Part shown: positions 26,463-35,658 of the stretch, one piece after another | Layout: every line of letters begins with the position of its first letter | Position numbering within the stretch: the first letter of the stretch is position 1 | Assembly (NCBI GenBank): GCA_029001845.1 | Contig: JAREWP010000013.1 | Span: forward strand, 35,157-99,156 | Direction of reading: 5' to 3' | DNA: 64,000 bases | DNA from: Candidatus Magnetocorallium paracelense | GTDB taxonomy: Bacteria > Nitrospirota > Thermodesulfovibrionia > Thermodesulfovibrionales > Magnetobacteriaceae | Notes under the pieces: model-generated | The model's input: the letters and a program-made list of their open reading frames with translations, nothing else | Database searches by the model: none | Told to the model about the DNA's origin: nothing | Position numbers and translations under genes: made by a program

Positions 26463-27884
26463 ATGAAAAACAAAAAAGTTGTATTAATAAACCCGAGAGC
26501 GACATATGTAAACGAGATCGCGCAGAAGTGTTATCCCCCTTTAAATCTTCTCTATCTTGCTTCTTCCCTGAAAAGCAGAGGTTTTGAATCTGTTGTTCTC
26601 GATGCCAATGCATTTAAAATGAGTGATGAATATCTTATCGATATTATTAATAAAATCAAACCTTTGCTTACCGGTATTCCTCTGTACTCCGATATTTTGC
26701 AGCAGGTATATACTCTGACAAAGAAAATTAAAAGAAAAATACCCGGCTCAGGCATCGTGACAGGAGGTCCTCATGCAAGTGCGGTTCCTGAAGAGACATT
26801 GGCTCAATTCAGCGCAATAGATTATGTTCTTGCAGGGGAAGCCGAGGATTCCCTGCCGGAACTTTGTCACAGATTGATAAATAATGATCCCCTGAAAGAG
26901 ACAGGAGGGATTTATTTCAGAGAGAATGGTGAAGTCATCAGGGGAACACACGATAAAAGACCGGATATTCATAAAATCTCTTATCCCTCGAGAGAACTCG
27001 TTGCAGACGCCTATAAAGAAAAAAGATACTACACCCTTATGGTGCGCAGGAAACCTGTAGATACAATGATCACAAGCCGGGGTTGTCCCTTTCATTGCGG
27101 ATTTTGCTATAACATGAATTATCAATACAGGGCGCGTAAACCTGAAGATGTTGTTCATGAACTTACACTAATACGGGAGAGAGGTATTCGTGATGTAGAG
27201 ATTTGTGATGATAATTTTACTGCAAACAAGGAGAGGGCATTAAGGATTCTCGATTTGATTATAAAAGAGAAGCTGGATATTTCATTCCGAATAAAAAGCA
27301 GGGCCGATATTTTTACAGAGGAACTTGCCGCAAAAGCCAGGCAGGCCGGTGTATATCTTGTCGCCTTTGGATTGGAATCGGGCTCACAGCGTATGCTTGA
27401 CATTATGGAGAAAAAGATTACTATTGAAGAGAGCGCTCGAGCCTGTTACCTGACAAGAAAATACAAAATGCTCTCTCATTCAAGCTGGATCATAGGATAC
27501 CCCGGAGAGACCGTGGAGAGTATTAACGACACTCTTACTTTTATAAAGAAGAATCGTCCCGGTACGGTAAATATGGCTGTTATCCGACCATATCCGAAAA
27601 CAGTTGCTTATGAAATCGCTAAACAGGAGGGAACACTTACAGGACAATGGCGTCCTGATATGGATGACACGCCGTGGATAAAGCTTCCCTGGGTGAGTGA
27701 GATAAGCGACTTGTACAGGATTTGCGAAAGGATTAAAAGGGAGATATATTTTACGCCCTATTATATGGCGTCATTTGCGGGACATATAATTAAAGAGGCA
27801 AATCCAACTCTTGCCCGTTATGCGCTCCAGGAGGCAGGAAAGTCATTGGTCGGGCCATTTTTTCGCTTAACAAAAAAAACTTAA
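26463..27884 (+). CDS. B12-binding-type radical SAM protein 3
   Basis: About 473 residues from the ATG at 26463 (MKNKKVVLINPRA); a GTG two codons earlier is possible. The B12-binding-like domain shows CYPPLNLLYLASSLKS, IVTGGPHASAVPEETL and the YVLAGEAEDSLPEL loop, without the DxHxxG histidine (VLDANAFKM). The radical SAM cysteines are 208, 212 and 215 (SRGCPFHCGFCYN), followed by the EICDDNF, FGLESGSQRML and GYPGET barrel motifs. The layout matches radical SAM protein 1 closely, suggesting the two are paralogs acting on related substrates. The C-terminal YYMASFAGHIIKEAN region is mildly hydrophobic. Substrate unknown. Confidence 0.87.
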   Translation: MKNKKVVLINPRATYVNEIAQKCYPPLNLLYLASSLKSRGFESVVLDANAFKMSDEYLIDIINKIKPLLTGIPLYSDILQQVYTLTKKIKRKIPGSGIVTGGPHASAVPEETLAQFSAIDYVLAGEAEDSLPELCHRLINNDPLKETGGIYFRENGEVIRGTHDKRPDIHKISYPSRELVADAYKEKRYYTLMVRRKPVDTMITSRGCPFHCGFCYNMNYQYRARKPEDVVHELTLIRERGIRDVEICDDNFTANKERALRILDLIIKEKLDISFRIKSRADIFTEELAAKARQAGVYLVAFGLESGSQRMLDIMEKKITIEESARACYLTRKYKMLSHSSWIIGYPGETVESINDTLTFIKKNRPGTVNMAVIRPYPKTVAYEIAKQEGTLTGQWRPDMDDTPWIKLPWVSEISDLYRICERIKREIYFTPYYMASFAGHIIKEANPTLARYALQEAGKSLVGPFFRLTKKT

Positions 27885-27994
27885 AATTTTAAAACCCTGC
27901 ACCTGAACTAATGGAAAATAACATGATATGCTTTAGCTATTTTAGGCCAAACCACTGAGTTTTGGAATATTATAATCGAACCGGTGCATATACG

Positions 27995-29332
27995 ATGAAG
28001 GTTTTGACCAGGCAAAATACCAGAGCAATACTGGAACATATCTTTTATGCTGCATTGGAAGGTCTTTCACCTAAAAAGATTTTACAGGGTTACAGCGATT
28101 ATATCAAAATGATTTATAAAGAGAGAAACTGCAATTCTCTTTATATTCTTGGATTCGGTAAAGCGTCATGTCAGTTGCATACAGCAATCGAACCCGACCT
28201 GAGAGGGCTGATTACCGGCGGCGTAATAATAACGAAATACGGCCATAAAAATGACTTGGATGATTGCTTACCTTATACAAAAATTTTTGAAGCAGGCCAT
28301 CCTGATCCGGATGAAAACGGGATTTTAGGTGCAAATGAAATTTTGAGTATTGCAGAAAAGGCAGACAGCAGGTCCCTTGTCGTCTGTCTGCTCTCAGGCG
28401 GGGGGTCTTCTTTATTTGTCAAGCCTTACAGCGGAGTTACACTGAGAGACAAACAGATGATTTCAAGTCAGCTTATGAAGAAGGGCGCAGATATTGACGA
28501 GTTAAATACAGTGAGAAAGCATCTTTCCGATGTAAAGGGAGGCAGGCTGGCAATGAGACTTTCAAAGGCCGGAACAATCGCCCTGACTATATCGGATGTT
28601 ATTGGCGACTCTCCGGATGTTATTGCATCCGGTCCTCTTTCGCCGGATACTACAACATACAGCGATTCATATAATATAATAAAAAAATACGGTATTGAAA
28701 ACACTCTTTCAGAGAATGTAAAGAATTTGCTGGATAGAGGTATAAAGGGCTTTCTTCCCGATACTCCTAAACCGGGTGACAGAGCATTCGATAATATAGA
28801 GAATTTTATAATTGCAAATAACAGGTCAGCTGTTGAAGCTGCTAAAAAAGCTGCAATAAACATGGGATGTGATGTCATTGTTGAAGATGCTGCTATTCGC
28901 GGAGAGGCTGTGGTCGCAGCTAAAGGTCTGGCCTTAAAGGCAAAGACAATAAAACGCAATTTATCGGGTAACAGAGCAGTTTGCATGCTTTCAGGTGGTG
29001 AGACAACTGTGATCGTAAAGGGAAACGGCCGCGGCGGGAGGAATATGGAATTCGCTCTCGCCTTTGCAAAAGAAATCGATGGAGAGAAAGATATTTCTCT
29101 TCTGTCAGCCGGCACCGATGGTACTGACGGTCCGACTGATTCGGCAGGTGCTGTCGTGGACGGATCGACTATTGAGAAAGCAGAGAGAGAAGGTTTAAGA
29201 AGCGACGATTTTTTAAGACGTAATGACTCATATACTTTTTTTGAAAAGGCAGGCGGATTATTGATAACGGGCCCCACAGGCACCAATGTAATGGACCTTC
29301 AAATAGTATTTATAGGACGGCAGATAAGTTGA
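27995..29332 (+). CDS. Glycerate 2-kinase (DUF4147/MOFRL family)
   Basis: About 445 residues from the ATG at 27995 (MKVLTRQNTRAI); a TTG 33 bases earlier is less likely. The protein contains the DUF4147 N-terminal domain (LYILGFGKASCQL, GHPDPDENG, LLSGGGSSLF) and the C-terminal MOFRL domain (MLSGGETTVIVKGNGRGGRN, LLSAGTDGTDGPTD). These motifs are diagnostic of class II glycerate kinases, which phosphorylate D-glycerate to 2-phosphoglycerate with ATP in serine-cycle, tartrate or glyoxylate metabolism. It follows radical SAM protein 3 by about 110 bases. A glycolate-oxidase-like iron-sulfur gene lies 5 kb downstream, which hints at glyoxylate/glycerate metabolism, but the genes between are unrelated. 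Confidence 0.93.
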   Translation: MKVLTRQNTRAILEHIFYAALEGLSPKKILQGYSDYIKMIYKERNCNSLYILGFGKASCQLHTAIEPDLRGLITGGVIITKYGHKNDLDDCLPYTKIFEAGHPDPDENGILGANEILSIAEKADSRSLVVCLLSGGGSSLFVKPYSGVTLRDKQMISSQLMKKGADIDELNTVRKHLSDVKGGRLAMRLSKAGTIALTISDVIGDSPDVIASGPLSPDTTTYSDSYNIIKKYGIENTLSENVKNLLDRGIKGFLPDTPKPGDRAFDNIENFIIANNRSAVEAAKKAAINMGCDVIVEDAAIRGEAVVAAKGLALKAKTIKRNLSGNRAVCMLSGGETTVIVKGNGRGGRNMEFALAFAKEIDGEKDISLLSAGTDGTDGPTDSAGAVVDGSTIEKAEREGLRSDDFLRRNDSYTFFEKAGGLLITGPTGTNVMDLQIVFIGRQIS

Positions 29333-29449
29333 TACGGATTCATCCAAAAAGCAAAACCATACAGTCCTGTCATTCCTGCTTTAACCGGAATGACGATTCG
29401 TGAAGGGTGAAAGCGTTTTGAACAGCAAAGCTTTGCAATTAAAAAAAAT

Positions 29450-29620
29450 GGCAGTCAGTTACCGGCGATCAGCTTTCAGCAAAAGAAAGTGTTGATCTTA
29501 TGCCAAAAATAAGCTTCACCTTACAGGTGAATGTATTTAGAACCGTAAGTGTTTCAGTTTAGAAGCTGATAGCTGATAGCTGATGGCTGATGGCTGATGG
29601 CTGATGGCTGACAGCTAAAT
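29450..29620 (-). repeat. Intergenic element family H, copy C, with GCTGATG heptamer array
   Basis: Read on the minus strand it begins with TTAGCTGTCAGC, runs through a tandem heptamer array (GCTGATG/A, about seven units at 29563-29613), a conserved core (CATTCACCTGTAAGGTGAAG then CTTATTTTTGGCATAAG) and ends GCTGAAAGCTGATCGC...GACTGC. The core and ends match copies at 46390-46528 and 59751-59876. This copy has an expanded array. It fills most of the 299-base gap between glycerate kinase and the convergent small gene. No coding capacity. Confidence 0.75.
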
Positions 29621-29631
29621 ACTTTTGGGGC

Positions 29632-29904
29632 TTAAAGGAGTTTGACCAGGGTGGCGACTATAGCGGCTTGGGCTACCAGCATGCCGGTTATCCATTTAAG
29701 GATGTCGGCTTTGATATTGGCCATTTTGATCTTTAGTGATGTTTCAAGTTCTTTCAACCGAATATCAAGATGTTGTTTGGTAAAGAGCTGTTCATTTACC
29801 AGGCCGGCCAATATTTCGGCCTGTACCTCTGCCTGCTCTTCAGAGATGCCGACATTCCTGAGTTTTTTAACATATGCATGGGTATCGAAAGTAATTGTAG
29901 TCAT
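29632..29904 (-). CDS. Small coiled-coil membrane protein (DUF1640-like)
   Basis: A 90-residue protein. The start MTTITFDTHAYVKKLRNVGI, a central amphipathic coiled coil (residues 20-65, SEEQAEVQAEILAGLV, LKELETSLKIKMANIKADI) and a C-terminal hydrophobic anchor (GMLVAQAAIVATLVKLL) match the DUF1640/CCDC90-like family. The bacterial members are small membrane-anchored proteins of unknown role, often duplicated and sometimes near toxin or mobile genes. It stands alone between repeat arrays, which fits an independently mobile or horizontally gained gene, although the sequence alone cannot prove that. Confidence 0.8.
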   Translation of the reverse strand: MTTITFDTHAYVKKLRNVGISEEQAEVQAEILAGLVNEQLFTKQHLDIRLKELETSLKIKMANIKADILKWITGMLVAQAAIVATLVKLL

Positions 29905-29971
29905 CTCTTATTATACAAGGCTTTTTCCCTATAAAACAACAGGCAGGGGGAAACCTGAACAATTAGACGTC

Positions 29972-30041
29972 GTCGCAGGCTTTAAGCCTGCGTGGACCGT
30001 TGGTTAAGCGAACCCGGCCGCAGGCTGAAGCCTGCGGCTAC
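29972..30041. repeat. Inverted pair of REP family 1 units
   Basis: CGCAGGCTTTAAGCCTGCG (centred near 29983) and the inverted unit 30019-30041 (CGCAGGCTGAAGCCTGCG plus GCTAC) are separated by 26 bases. The pair lies in the divergent region between the DUF1640-like gene and the DUF2344 radical SAM gene. Confidence 0.85.
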
Positions 30042-30090
30042 ATTCACGGATACTTGCTAAATCTAATTCTTTTTTAGTATTCTTACCACT

Positions 30091-32526
30091 GTGAATTTAT
30101 CATTATTCAGGAAACCGAGCAGATATATCGATAATGAAATAAATTCCATCCATAAAAGCCGTTCCCTTACTTCTTCTTCAAAAAATCCGTTTTCCATAGC
30201 TCTCTGTTTTCCCGATGTATACGAGATTGGTATGTCCCATCAGGGCCTGAGAATTCTTTATAAGATTATTAACGATATAAAAGGCGTTATTGCAGAGAGG
30301 GCTTTTTCTCCCTGGACAGATATGGAAGCCTATCTGAAGAGAGAGGGCATTCCTCTTGGTACTTTAGAGAGCGGGAGGGCGCTGAAAGAATTCGATGTTG
30401 TCGGATTCAGCCTTCAATATGAGCTCTCCTATACAACGATTCTCAATATGTTGCATATGGGAGGAATACCCATACGGGCTGCCGAGCGCGATAACAATAA
30501 TCCTCTTGTGATCGGAGGCGGTCCCTGTGTCGTTAATCCGGCGCCTGTTTCGCCTTTTTTTGACGCATTTTTGGCAGGTGAAGGAGAGGAAGCCATAAAA
30601 GAAATCGTGGCGATCTGTGGGAACTATAAAAACGGCGGGGGAGGTCGCAGAGAGGAGATTTTAAAAGGGCTTGCAGAAATTGAAGGTGTTTATGTACCTG
30701 GTGTTTCCAAGGGGAGTGTCGGTAAAAGATATATTGAAAATCTCGATGATGCGGAATACCCGGTTTCCCCTGTCGTTCCATATACTCAGATCGTTCATGA
30801 CAGGATTAATGTGGAGATTTCCAGGGGCTGTACAAGGGGATGCAGATTTTGCCAGGCAGGGACGATCTACAGGCCAATGAGGGAACGAAGTCCTGAAAAT
30901 ATTTTGAACCTGACAGAAAAGTCATTAAGAAACACAGGCTATGATGTTGTTTCCTTTACTTCTTTAAGCGTGGGCGACTACTCCTGTCTCCACCGGCTTT
31001 TAAAAGGATTCAACAAGAGGTTTTCGGACAGGAGAGTTTCTCTTTCCCTGCCGTCCATTAAAGTCAGTACGTTAGATGAGGATATCTTAAAAGAGATAAG
31101 CGCCGTAAGAAAGAGTGGTTTCACGATCGCTCCCGATGCAGCCGGCGAACGACTTCGGAGGGTTATTAATAAAGAACTGGACGACGATGTTTTTGATAAA
31201 ACAATCCATCATCTCTTTAAAGCCGGCTGGCTGAATCTTAAGCTCTATTTCATGATCGGACTGCCTGCAGAGAGAGATGGGGATGTTGAGGCCATTCCCG
31301 ATATGGCGCTCAGAGCTTTACGAATCGCCAAAAAGTATACAAAGAGATTTGTCAATATCAATGTCGGCGTTTCCACGTTTGTTCCCAAACCACATACACC
31401 CTTTCAGTGGTGCGGGCAGATCTCCTTTAACGAGATTGTGGAAAAAAAGAATTTTTTAAAAAGTCGGCTTCGTAAAAAGGGGCTTAATTTTAAAAGCCAT
31501 GATACATGGATGTCTATACTTGAATCCCTTTTTTCCAGAGGCGACGAGAGCCTGGCTGATCTGATCGAAGCTGCCTGGAGAGAAGGGGCCGGGCTCGATG
31601 CCTGGACCGATGTTTTTGATTATGATCTTTGGAAGAAGGCCGCCGACAAAACAGGGGTGGACATTGAGTATCGGGCGGGCAGAGGATATGATTATAACGA
31701 ATCTCTTCCCTGGGATAACATTGATACCGGTGTAAGTAAGGATTATCTCATTAATGAATATAAAAGAGCTTTATCAGGAGAAACGACAGCGGATTGCCGG
31801 CAGGGTTGTCAATCATGCGGCATAGGATGCTCAGCCGGCCTGTATTTGGTTGGCGAGGGAGATACAGGTATATCGGAAAAGAGAGTTTTAAAAGAGAGAA
31901 GAGAGGTCTTTTCTCCGGTTAAAGTAAGAGTTGTATTTGCTAAAGTCGATGCGTTGCGGTATATTTCACATCATGAGTTGATGCAGGTATTGTTAAGGGG
32001 ACTTCGGAGAGTCGATGTTCCGATTGTATACTCAAAGGGGTTTAATCCGACTCCCAATTTATCTTTCGGCCCTGCATTGAGTGTGGGAGTCGCAGGTTTA
32101 AGAGAGTGCTTTGATATGGAAGTATACGCCCCTTTTGATATTATAACGTTTAAAGAAACGATCTCCTCTGTTATGCCGTCGGGACTGGATATCGTAGATA
32201 TGTTTTTTATTCCAAAAGATACTCCTTCTCTGAATAAGTTTGTATCAGGTTACGAATATGAGATAATCGTGCCTGAAACTCTAAAAAAAGAGGATATTGA
32301 ATCGACCATGGAAAGCAAAAAAAACAATGGAGAGTTATTTAATATTGTAAAATTTGATATAATGGACAACCGATGCGTTATGTTCGTTAAAGATACCGAA
32401 AAGGAGAAGGTCAAACTGGGGACTCTTATGGAGTCGATTTTTAATTGTCCAATGTCGGAACTGGTAATCAACAGAACCGGTATATACGGCCTGGATAACG
32501 GATGGATTGATCCGGGAAAGAAATAA
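30091..32526 (+). CDS. B12-binding radical SAM protein fused to DUF2344 (TIGR03960/TIGR03936 type)
   Basis: An 811-residue protein. The N-terminal segment (NPFSIALCFPDVYEIGMSHQ) and B12-like domain (PLVIGGGPCVVNPAPVSPFF) precede a radical SAM core with cysteines 247, 251 and 254 (SRGCTRGCRFCQAGTIY). After the barrel comes a cysteine knuckle near 570-585 (CRQGCQSCGIGC), then a DUF2344 domain from about 605 (VVFAKVDALRYISHHELMQV, YSKGFNPTPNLSFGPAL). This exact two-part architecture, followed by RNase G/E, is widespread in bacteria and implies an RNA- or translation-linked role, still unproven. The start is GTG. It lies 87 bases upstream of rng and is probably co-transcribed with it. Confidence 0.93.
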   Translation: MNLSLFRKPSRYIDNEINSIHKSRSLTSSSKNPFSIALCFPDVYEIGMSHQGLRILYKIINDIKGVIAERAFSPWTDMEAYLKREGIPLGTLESGRALKEFDVVGFSLQYELSYTTILNMLHMGGIPIRAAERDNNNPLVIGGGPCVVNPAPVSPFFDAFLAGEGEEAIKEIVAICGNYKNGGGGRREEILKGLAEIEGVYVPGVSKGSVGKRYIENLDDAEYPVSPVVPYTQIVHDRINVEISRGCTRGCRFCQAGTIYRPMRERSPENILNLTEKSLRNTGYDVVSFTSLSVGDYSCLHRLLKGFNKRFSDRRVSLSLPSIKVSTLDEDILKEISAVRKSGFTIAPDAAGERLRRVINKELDDDVFDKTIHHLFKAGWLNLKLYFMIGLPAERDGDVEAIPDMALRALRIAKKYTKRFVNINVGVSTFVPKPHTPFQWCGQISFNEIVEKKNFLKSRLRKKGLNFKSHDTWMSILESLFSRGDESLADLIEAAWREGAGLDAWTDVFDYDLWKKAADKTGVDIEYRAGRGYDYNESLPWDNIDTGVSKDYLINEYKRALSGETTADCRQGCQSCGIGCSAGLYLVGEGDTGISEKRVLKERREVFSPVKVRVVFAKVDALRYISHHELMQVLLRGLRRVDVPIVYSKGFNPTPNLSFGPALSVGVAGLRECFDMEVYAPFDIITFKETISSVMPSGLDIVDMFFIPKDTPSLNKFVSGYEYEIIVPETLKKEDIESTMESKKNNGELFNIVKFDIMDNRCVMFVKDTEKEKVKLGTLMESIFNCPMSELVINRTGIYGLDNGWIDPGKK

Positions 32527-32576
32527 CATTGTTTGTTTACACAGTAAAGACGAAAGTACTTATTCCTGTAACATTA

Positions 32577-32609
32577 AATCGACAATCGACAATCGACAGT
32601 CGTCAATCC
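32577..32609. repeat. ATCGACA heptamer array upstream of rng
   Basis: AAATCGACAATCGACAATCG continuing as ACAGTCGTCAATCC: about four imperfect heptamers ending just before the rng start. An inverted counterpart lies downstream of rng at 34239-34283, so the gene is bracketed. Confidence 0.6.
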
Positions 32610-32613
32610 CAAT

Positions 32614-34113
32614 ATGTCCAGTGAGATTGTAATCAATGTAACTCTCGATGAAGTGAGGGTGGCTCTTCTTGAAAGCGGGCAGATAGTTGAGTTTTATGTG
32701 GAGAGGAAGAAGGAGGCCAGCCTTGTGGGGAATATTTTTAAGGGCAAAGTAGTAAAAATTTTGCCTGGCATGCAGTCCGCTTTTGTAGACATCGGCCTGG
32801 AAAAGGCGGCATTTCTCTATGTCGCCGATATCAGAACCGAGGTCGAGGATTTTGCGCATTTTCTTGAGTACGAAGAGGAACCTATCGAGCTGCCTGCAAG
32901 ACGAAGCAGAGTGGATGTTCCGATTAATGAGCTTATCCAGGAAGGTCAGGAAGTCCTCGTTCAGGTATCTAAAGATTCAATTGGTACAAAAGGCGCCAGA
33001 GGTACTTCTTATATAACCATACCCGGCAGATATCTTGTCCTGATGCCGACAATCGAACATATAGGCATTTCCAGACGGATCATTGATCCGGAAGAGAGGT
33101 TGAGACTGAAGTCTATTGTAGAAGAGATAAAACCTAAGGGATACGGTCTGATTGTACGTACTGCTTCGGAATTTTCTTCAGCTGAAGAGCTTAAAAAGGA
33201 CCTCGATTTTTTGCTTCTTTTATGGGAGAACATTCAGAAAAAGAAAGAAAGAGTATCTGCTCCTTCGCTTCTTTACAGCGATCTGGATCTGATTTTCAGG
33301 AGTGTCCGTGATTTATTAAATCAGGACGTCGAAAGGGTTGTCATCGATTCAAGGGAAGAGTACGAGAATATACAGGATTTTGTTAAAACTTTTTTCCCAA
33401 AGTTACTTAATAAAATAGAATTTTACGATCGAAGAGAGCATATATTCGATGCCTTCGGCATAGAGATCGATATTTCCAAGGGGCTTGACAGAAAAGTCTG
33501 GCTCAAATCGGGCGGCTATATTGTTATCGATCAAACCGAGGCTATGACAATAATTGATGTTAATACAGGAAAATATGTGGGAAAGGAGAATCTGGAAGAC
33601 ACGATTTTAAAGACAAATCTCGAAGCAGTTAAAGAAATATCTTACCAGATAAGGTTGAGAAACCTTGGAGGGATAATTATTATTGATTTTATTGACATGG
33701 AGAAGTGTGAAAATCGTGAAAATGTCTATTTTTCTCTGACAGAAGCGATGAAAAAGGACAGAGCCAAAAATACGATTTTTGATATCTCCGAGCTGGGACT
33801 GATCCAGATGACAAGAAAGAGGATCAGGGAGAGCCTTGGCAGGACATTATGTGAACCCTGTCCGTGCTGTGAGGGAAAGGGATGTGTAAAGTCACCAAAG
33901 ACCATAAGTTATGAGATATTCAGACGTCTTAAAAAAGTCACTTTTCATAAAAGTTCGAAAATTATTATTGCAGCGAATCCGATTGTAGCGGAGTTTCTCT
34001 CTGACGAGCAAAGGCTCGGGCTGGAGGAATTCGAGGTTACACATGATATTGAGATTATTGTTAAAGCCGACTCCAGGCTGCACAGAGAGAGTTTTGAAAT
34101 AATAGTCAACTAA
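32614..34113 (+). CDS. rng: Ribonuclease G/E family endoribonuclease
   Basis: A 499-residue single-strand-specific endoribonuclease for rRNA maturation and mRNA decay. The S1-like domain is at residues 35-130 (GNIFKGKVVKILPGMQSAFV, DIGLEKAAFLYVADI). RNase H-like and 5'-sensor regions follow; catalytic aspartates lie in TIIDVNTGKYVG and IIIDFIDME (about residues 313 and 355). The zinc-link cysteines appear in LCEPCPCCEGKGC (about 413-422). Length matches RNase G, without the long degradosome scaffold of RNase E. No strong ribosome site is seen: the ATG lies right after a heptamer array. Its place behind the DUF2344 radical SAM gene is conserved in many bacteria. Confidence 0.95.
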   Translation: MSSEIVINVTLDEVRVALLESGQIVEFYVERKKEASLVGNIFKGKVVKILPGMQSAFVDIGLEKAAFLYVADIRTEVEDFAHFLEYEEEPIELPARRSRVDVPINELIQEGQEVLVQVSKDSIGTKGARGTSYITIPGRYLVLMPTIEHIGISRRIIDPEERLRLKSIVEEIKPKGYGLIVRTASEFSSAEELKKDLDFLLLLWENIQKKKERVSAPSLLYSDLDLIFRSVRDLLNQDVERVVIDSREEYENIQDFVKTFFPKLLNKIEFYDRREHIFDAFGIEIDISKGLDRKVWLKSGGYIVIDQTEAMTIIDVNTGKYVGKENLEDTILKTNLEAVKEISYQIRLRNLGGIIIIDFIDMEKCENRENVYFSLTEAMKKDRAKNTIFDISELGLIQMTRKRIRESLGRTLCEPCPCCEGKGCVKSPKTISYEIFRRLKKVTFHKSSKIIIAANPIVAEFLSDEQRLGLEEFEVTHDIEIIVKADSRLHRESFEIIVN

Positions 34114-34238
34114 TTATCCCGACCATTTTTTTTCCGCAAAAACTTCAGTAAAAGCTCAGTATTTTAACCGCGAAGTCACAGAAATGAAAAAATTGATCCT
34201 GATCTCTTATTTCGATGGTGTTATAATTACTTTTTAAA

Positions 34239-34283
34239 ATTGACGATTTTCGATTGACGATTGACGATTTAAGGATTGTCAAT
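34239..34283. repeat. TGACGAT heptamer array downstream of rng
   Basis: ATTGACGATTTTCGATTGACG, then more GATTGACGATT units, then a short ATTGTCAATTATTAATTATT stretch. It is the inverted relative of the array at 32577-32609. The rest of the 299-base gap 34114-34412 shows no gene. Confidence 0.55.
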
Positions 34284-34412
34284 TATTAATTATTGATGCT
34301 GACTTTTTTCTATGCGCTACTGCGTTTTAAGAACTTTTATATATGCAGGATCGACAAGAAATTGTCGATTCAGGCTCCCTAAGGGCTTAAGTAATTACTA
34401 AGATTTTAAATT

Positions 34413-35588
34413 ATGAATAAAAAAATGGATAGCAGGGAGTTCCTCGATTCTTTGAGACGATGTGTTCGCTGCGGCATTTGCAAGGCAGAGTGCCCGACAT
34501 ATAACGCATCTTTTGATGAATCGGAAACAGCACGGGGGAGGCTCGGTTTGTTGTACGCTTTTACCAGGGGTGCTTTGGGGCCTTCTAAAAAGCTTAACGA
34601 GAAGATCTTCGGATGCCTTTTATGCGGTAACTGCTCACGACTCTGTCCTCTCGGGATTGACCTTGAGGAACTGTTTTACTATGCCCGAGGACTTTTGCGC
34701 TTCAATGATAAAGAACGGAAGTATCTGCGTTTTTTAAGCAGTATGGCCTTTGAAAACACCGATTTTACAGTGAAAATGACAAAGCCGATTCACGGTTTTT
34801 TAACCAGGGCTTTGTCCGGCAAAGGGATCCTGCCTGAAAATATCAGTATAAGCGAAAGAGATTTCAGAAATGTCGCGATCTTCAGGCCTGAGGAAAAGGT
34901 CGGAAGGGTAGCGGTTTTTACAGGTTGCACTATTAAGCATATTTATCCCGATCTCTCCATTTCCCTGATAAATGTGTTAAATGCCTTAAAATACGAAGTT
35001 GTCTTCCCAAATACAGAGACCTGCTGCGGAGCGCCTTTCCGATCTTTGGGAATGGATGACAGGGCTGCGAAATACGCCGAAAGAAATTTTAAAGTCTTTA
35101 ACACTCTTAATGTCGATGCAATTGTCTCTTTATGTCCTACCTGTGTTATTGCTCTCGATAAATACTACCCTCAGTTAATAGGGAAGAAACTCGATAATGT
35201 ATTCGATATTTCTGTCTTTTTAATGGATAATCTGAAAAAGTTCGACAAGCGACTGAAAGGCAGGGTTGTTTATCACGATCCCTGCCATCTTGCTAACATT
35301 CTTGCGATTAGCAGGCAGCCGAGAGAGCTCATAGAGATGACCGGGCTTACTCTTCTTGAACCTTCGGGAAGGAGGTGCTGCGGCTTTGGAGGTGCTTTTA
35401 GTTATTCCTTCCCCGAAGCTTCGGGACGAATACTGAACGATACATCGGAGGCTTTGTTGAAAACAGAGCCCCAAGGCATCGTGACATCATGCCCGAACTG
35501 TATCCTTCAATTAAGCAAAGCCGTTAAAGAGATGCAAATATATCATATTGTCGAGATAATAGAAGATGCTTTTTCAGACGATTTGTAA
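34413..35588 (+). CDS. GlcF/HdrD-type iron-sulfur oxidoreductase subunit
   Basis: A 391-residue protein with two 4Fe-4S ferredoxin motifs (Cys17, 20, 23, 27 in CVRCGICKAECP; Cys68, 71, 74, 78 in CLLCGNCSRLCP) and two CCG domains (TCCGAPFRSLG near 210 and RRCCGFGGAFS near 320, each with further cysteines such as LCPTC and SCPNC). This is the layout of the glycolate oxidase subunit GlcF and heterodisulfide-reductase-like HdrD. It would pass electrons from a flavoprotein (glycolate or lactate dehydrogenase) to the membrane pool. No flavin partner lies nearby, so the substrate is uncertain. The glycerate kinase 5 kb upstream is a weak hint at glycolate metabolism. Confidence 0.9.
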   Translation: MNKKMDSREFLDSLRRCVRCGICKAECPTYNASFDESETARGRLGLLYAFTRGALGPSKKLNEKIFGCLLCGNCSRLCPLGIDLEELFYYARGLLRFNDKERKYLRFLSSMAFENTDFTVKMTKPIHGFLTRALSGKGILPENISISERDFRNVAIFRPEEKVGRVAVFTGCTIKHIYPDLSISLINVLNALKYEVVFPNTETCCGAPFRSLGMDDRAAKYAERNFKVFNTLNVDAIVSLCPTCVIALDKYYPQLIGKKLDNVFDISVFLMDNLKKFDKRLKGRVVYHDPCHLANILAISRQPRELIEMTGLTLLEPSGRRCCGFGGAFSYSFPEASGRILNDTSEALLKTEPQGIVTSCPNCILQLSKAVKEMQIYHIVEIIEDAFSDDL

Positions 35589-35658
35589 AATGAAATTATA
35601 ATGATGTAAAATTTAAAGCAGTTTATAATACGGTTTTAAATAACTGCTGAAGAATTTT

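Noticed and set aside
28468..29286. Long minus-strand open frame (272 codons) within the glycerate kinase gene
   Set aside because: The plus-strand frame has all glycerate kinase motifs; the antisense product is serine/proline-rich with no recognisable domain, a codon-bias shadow.
29563..29613. Regular GCTGATG repeats considered as a CRISPR-like array
   Set aside because: Units are 7 bases with no spacers and no cas genes nearby; they belong to the heptamer element.
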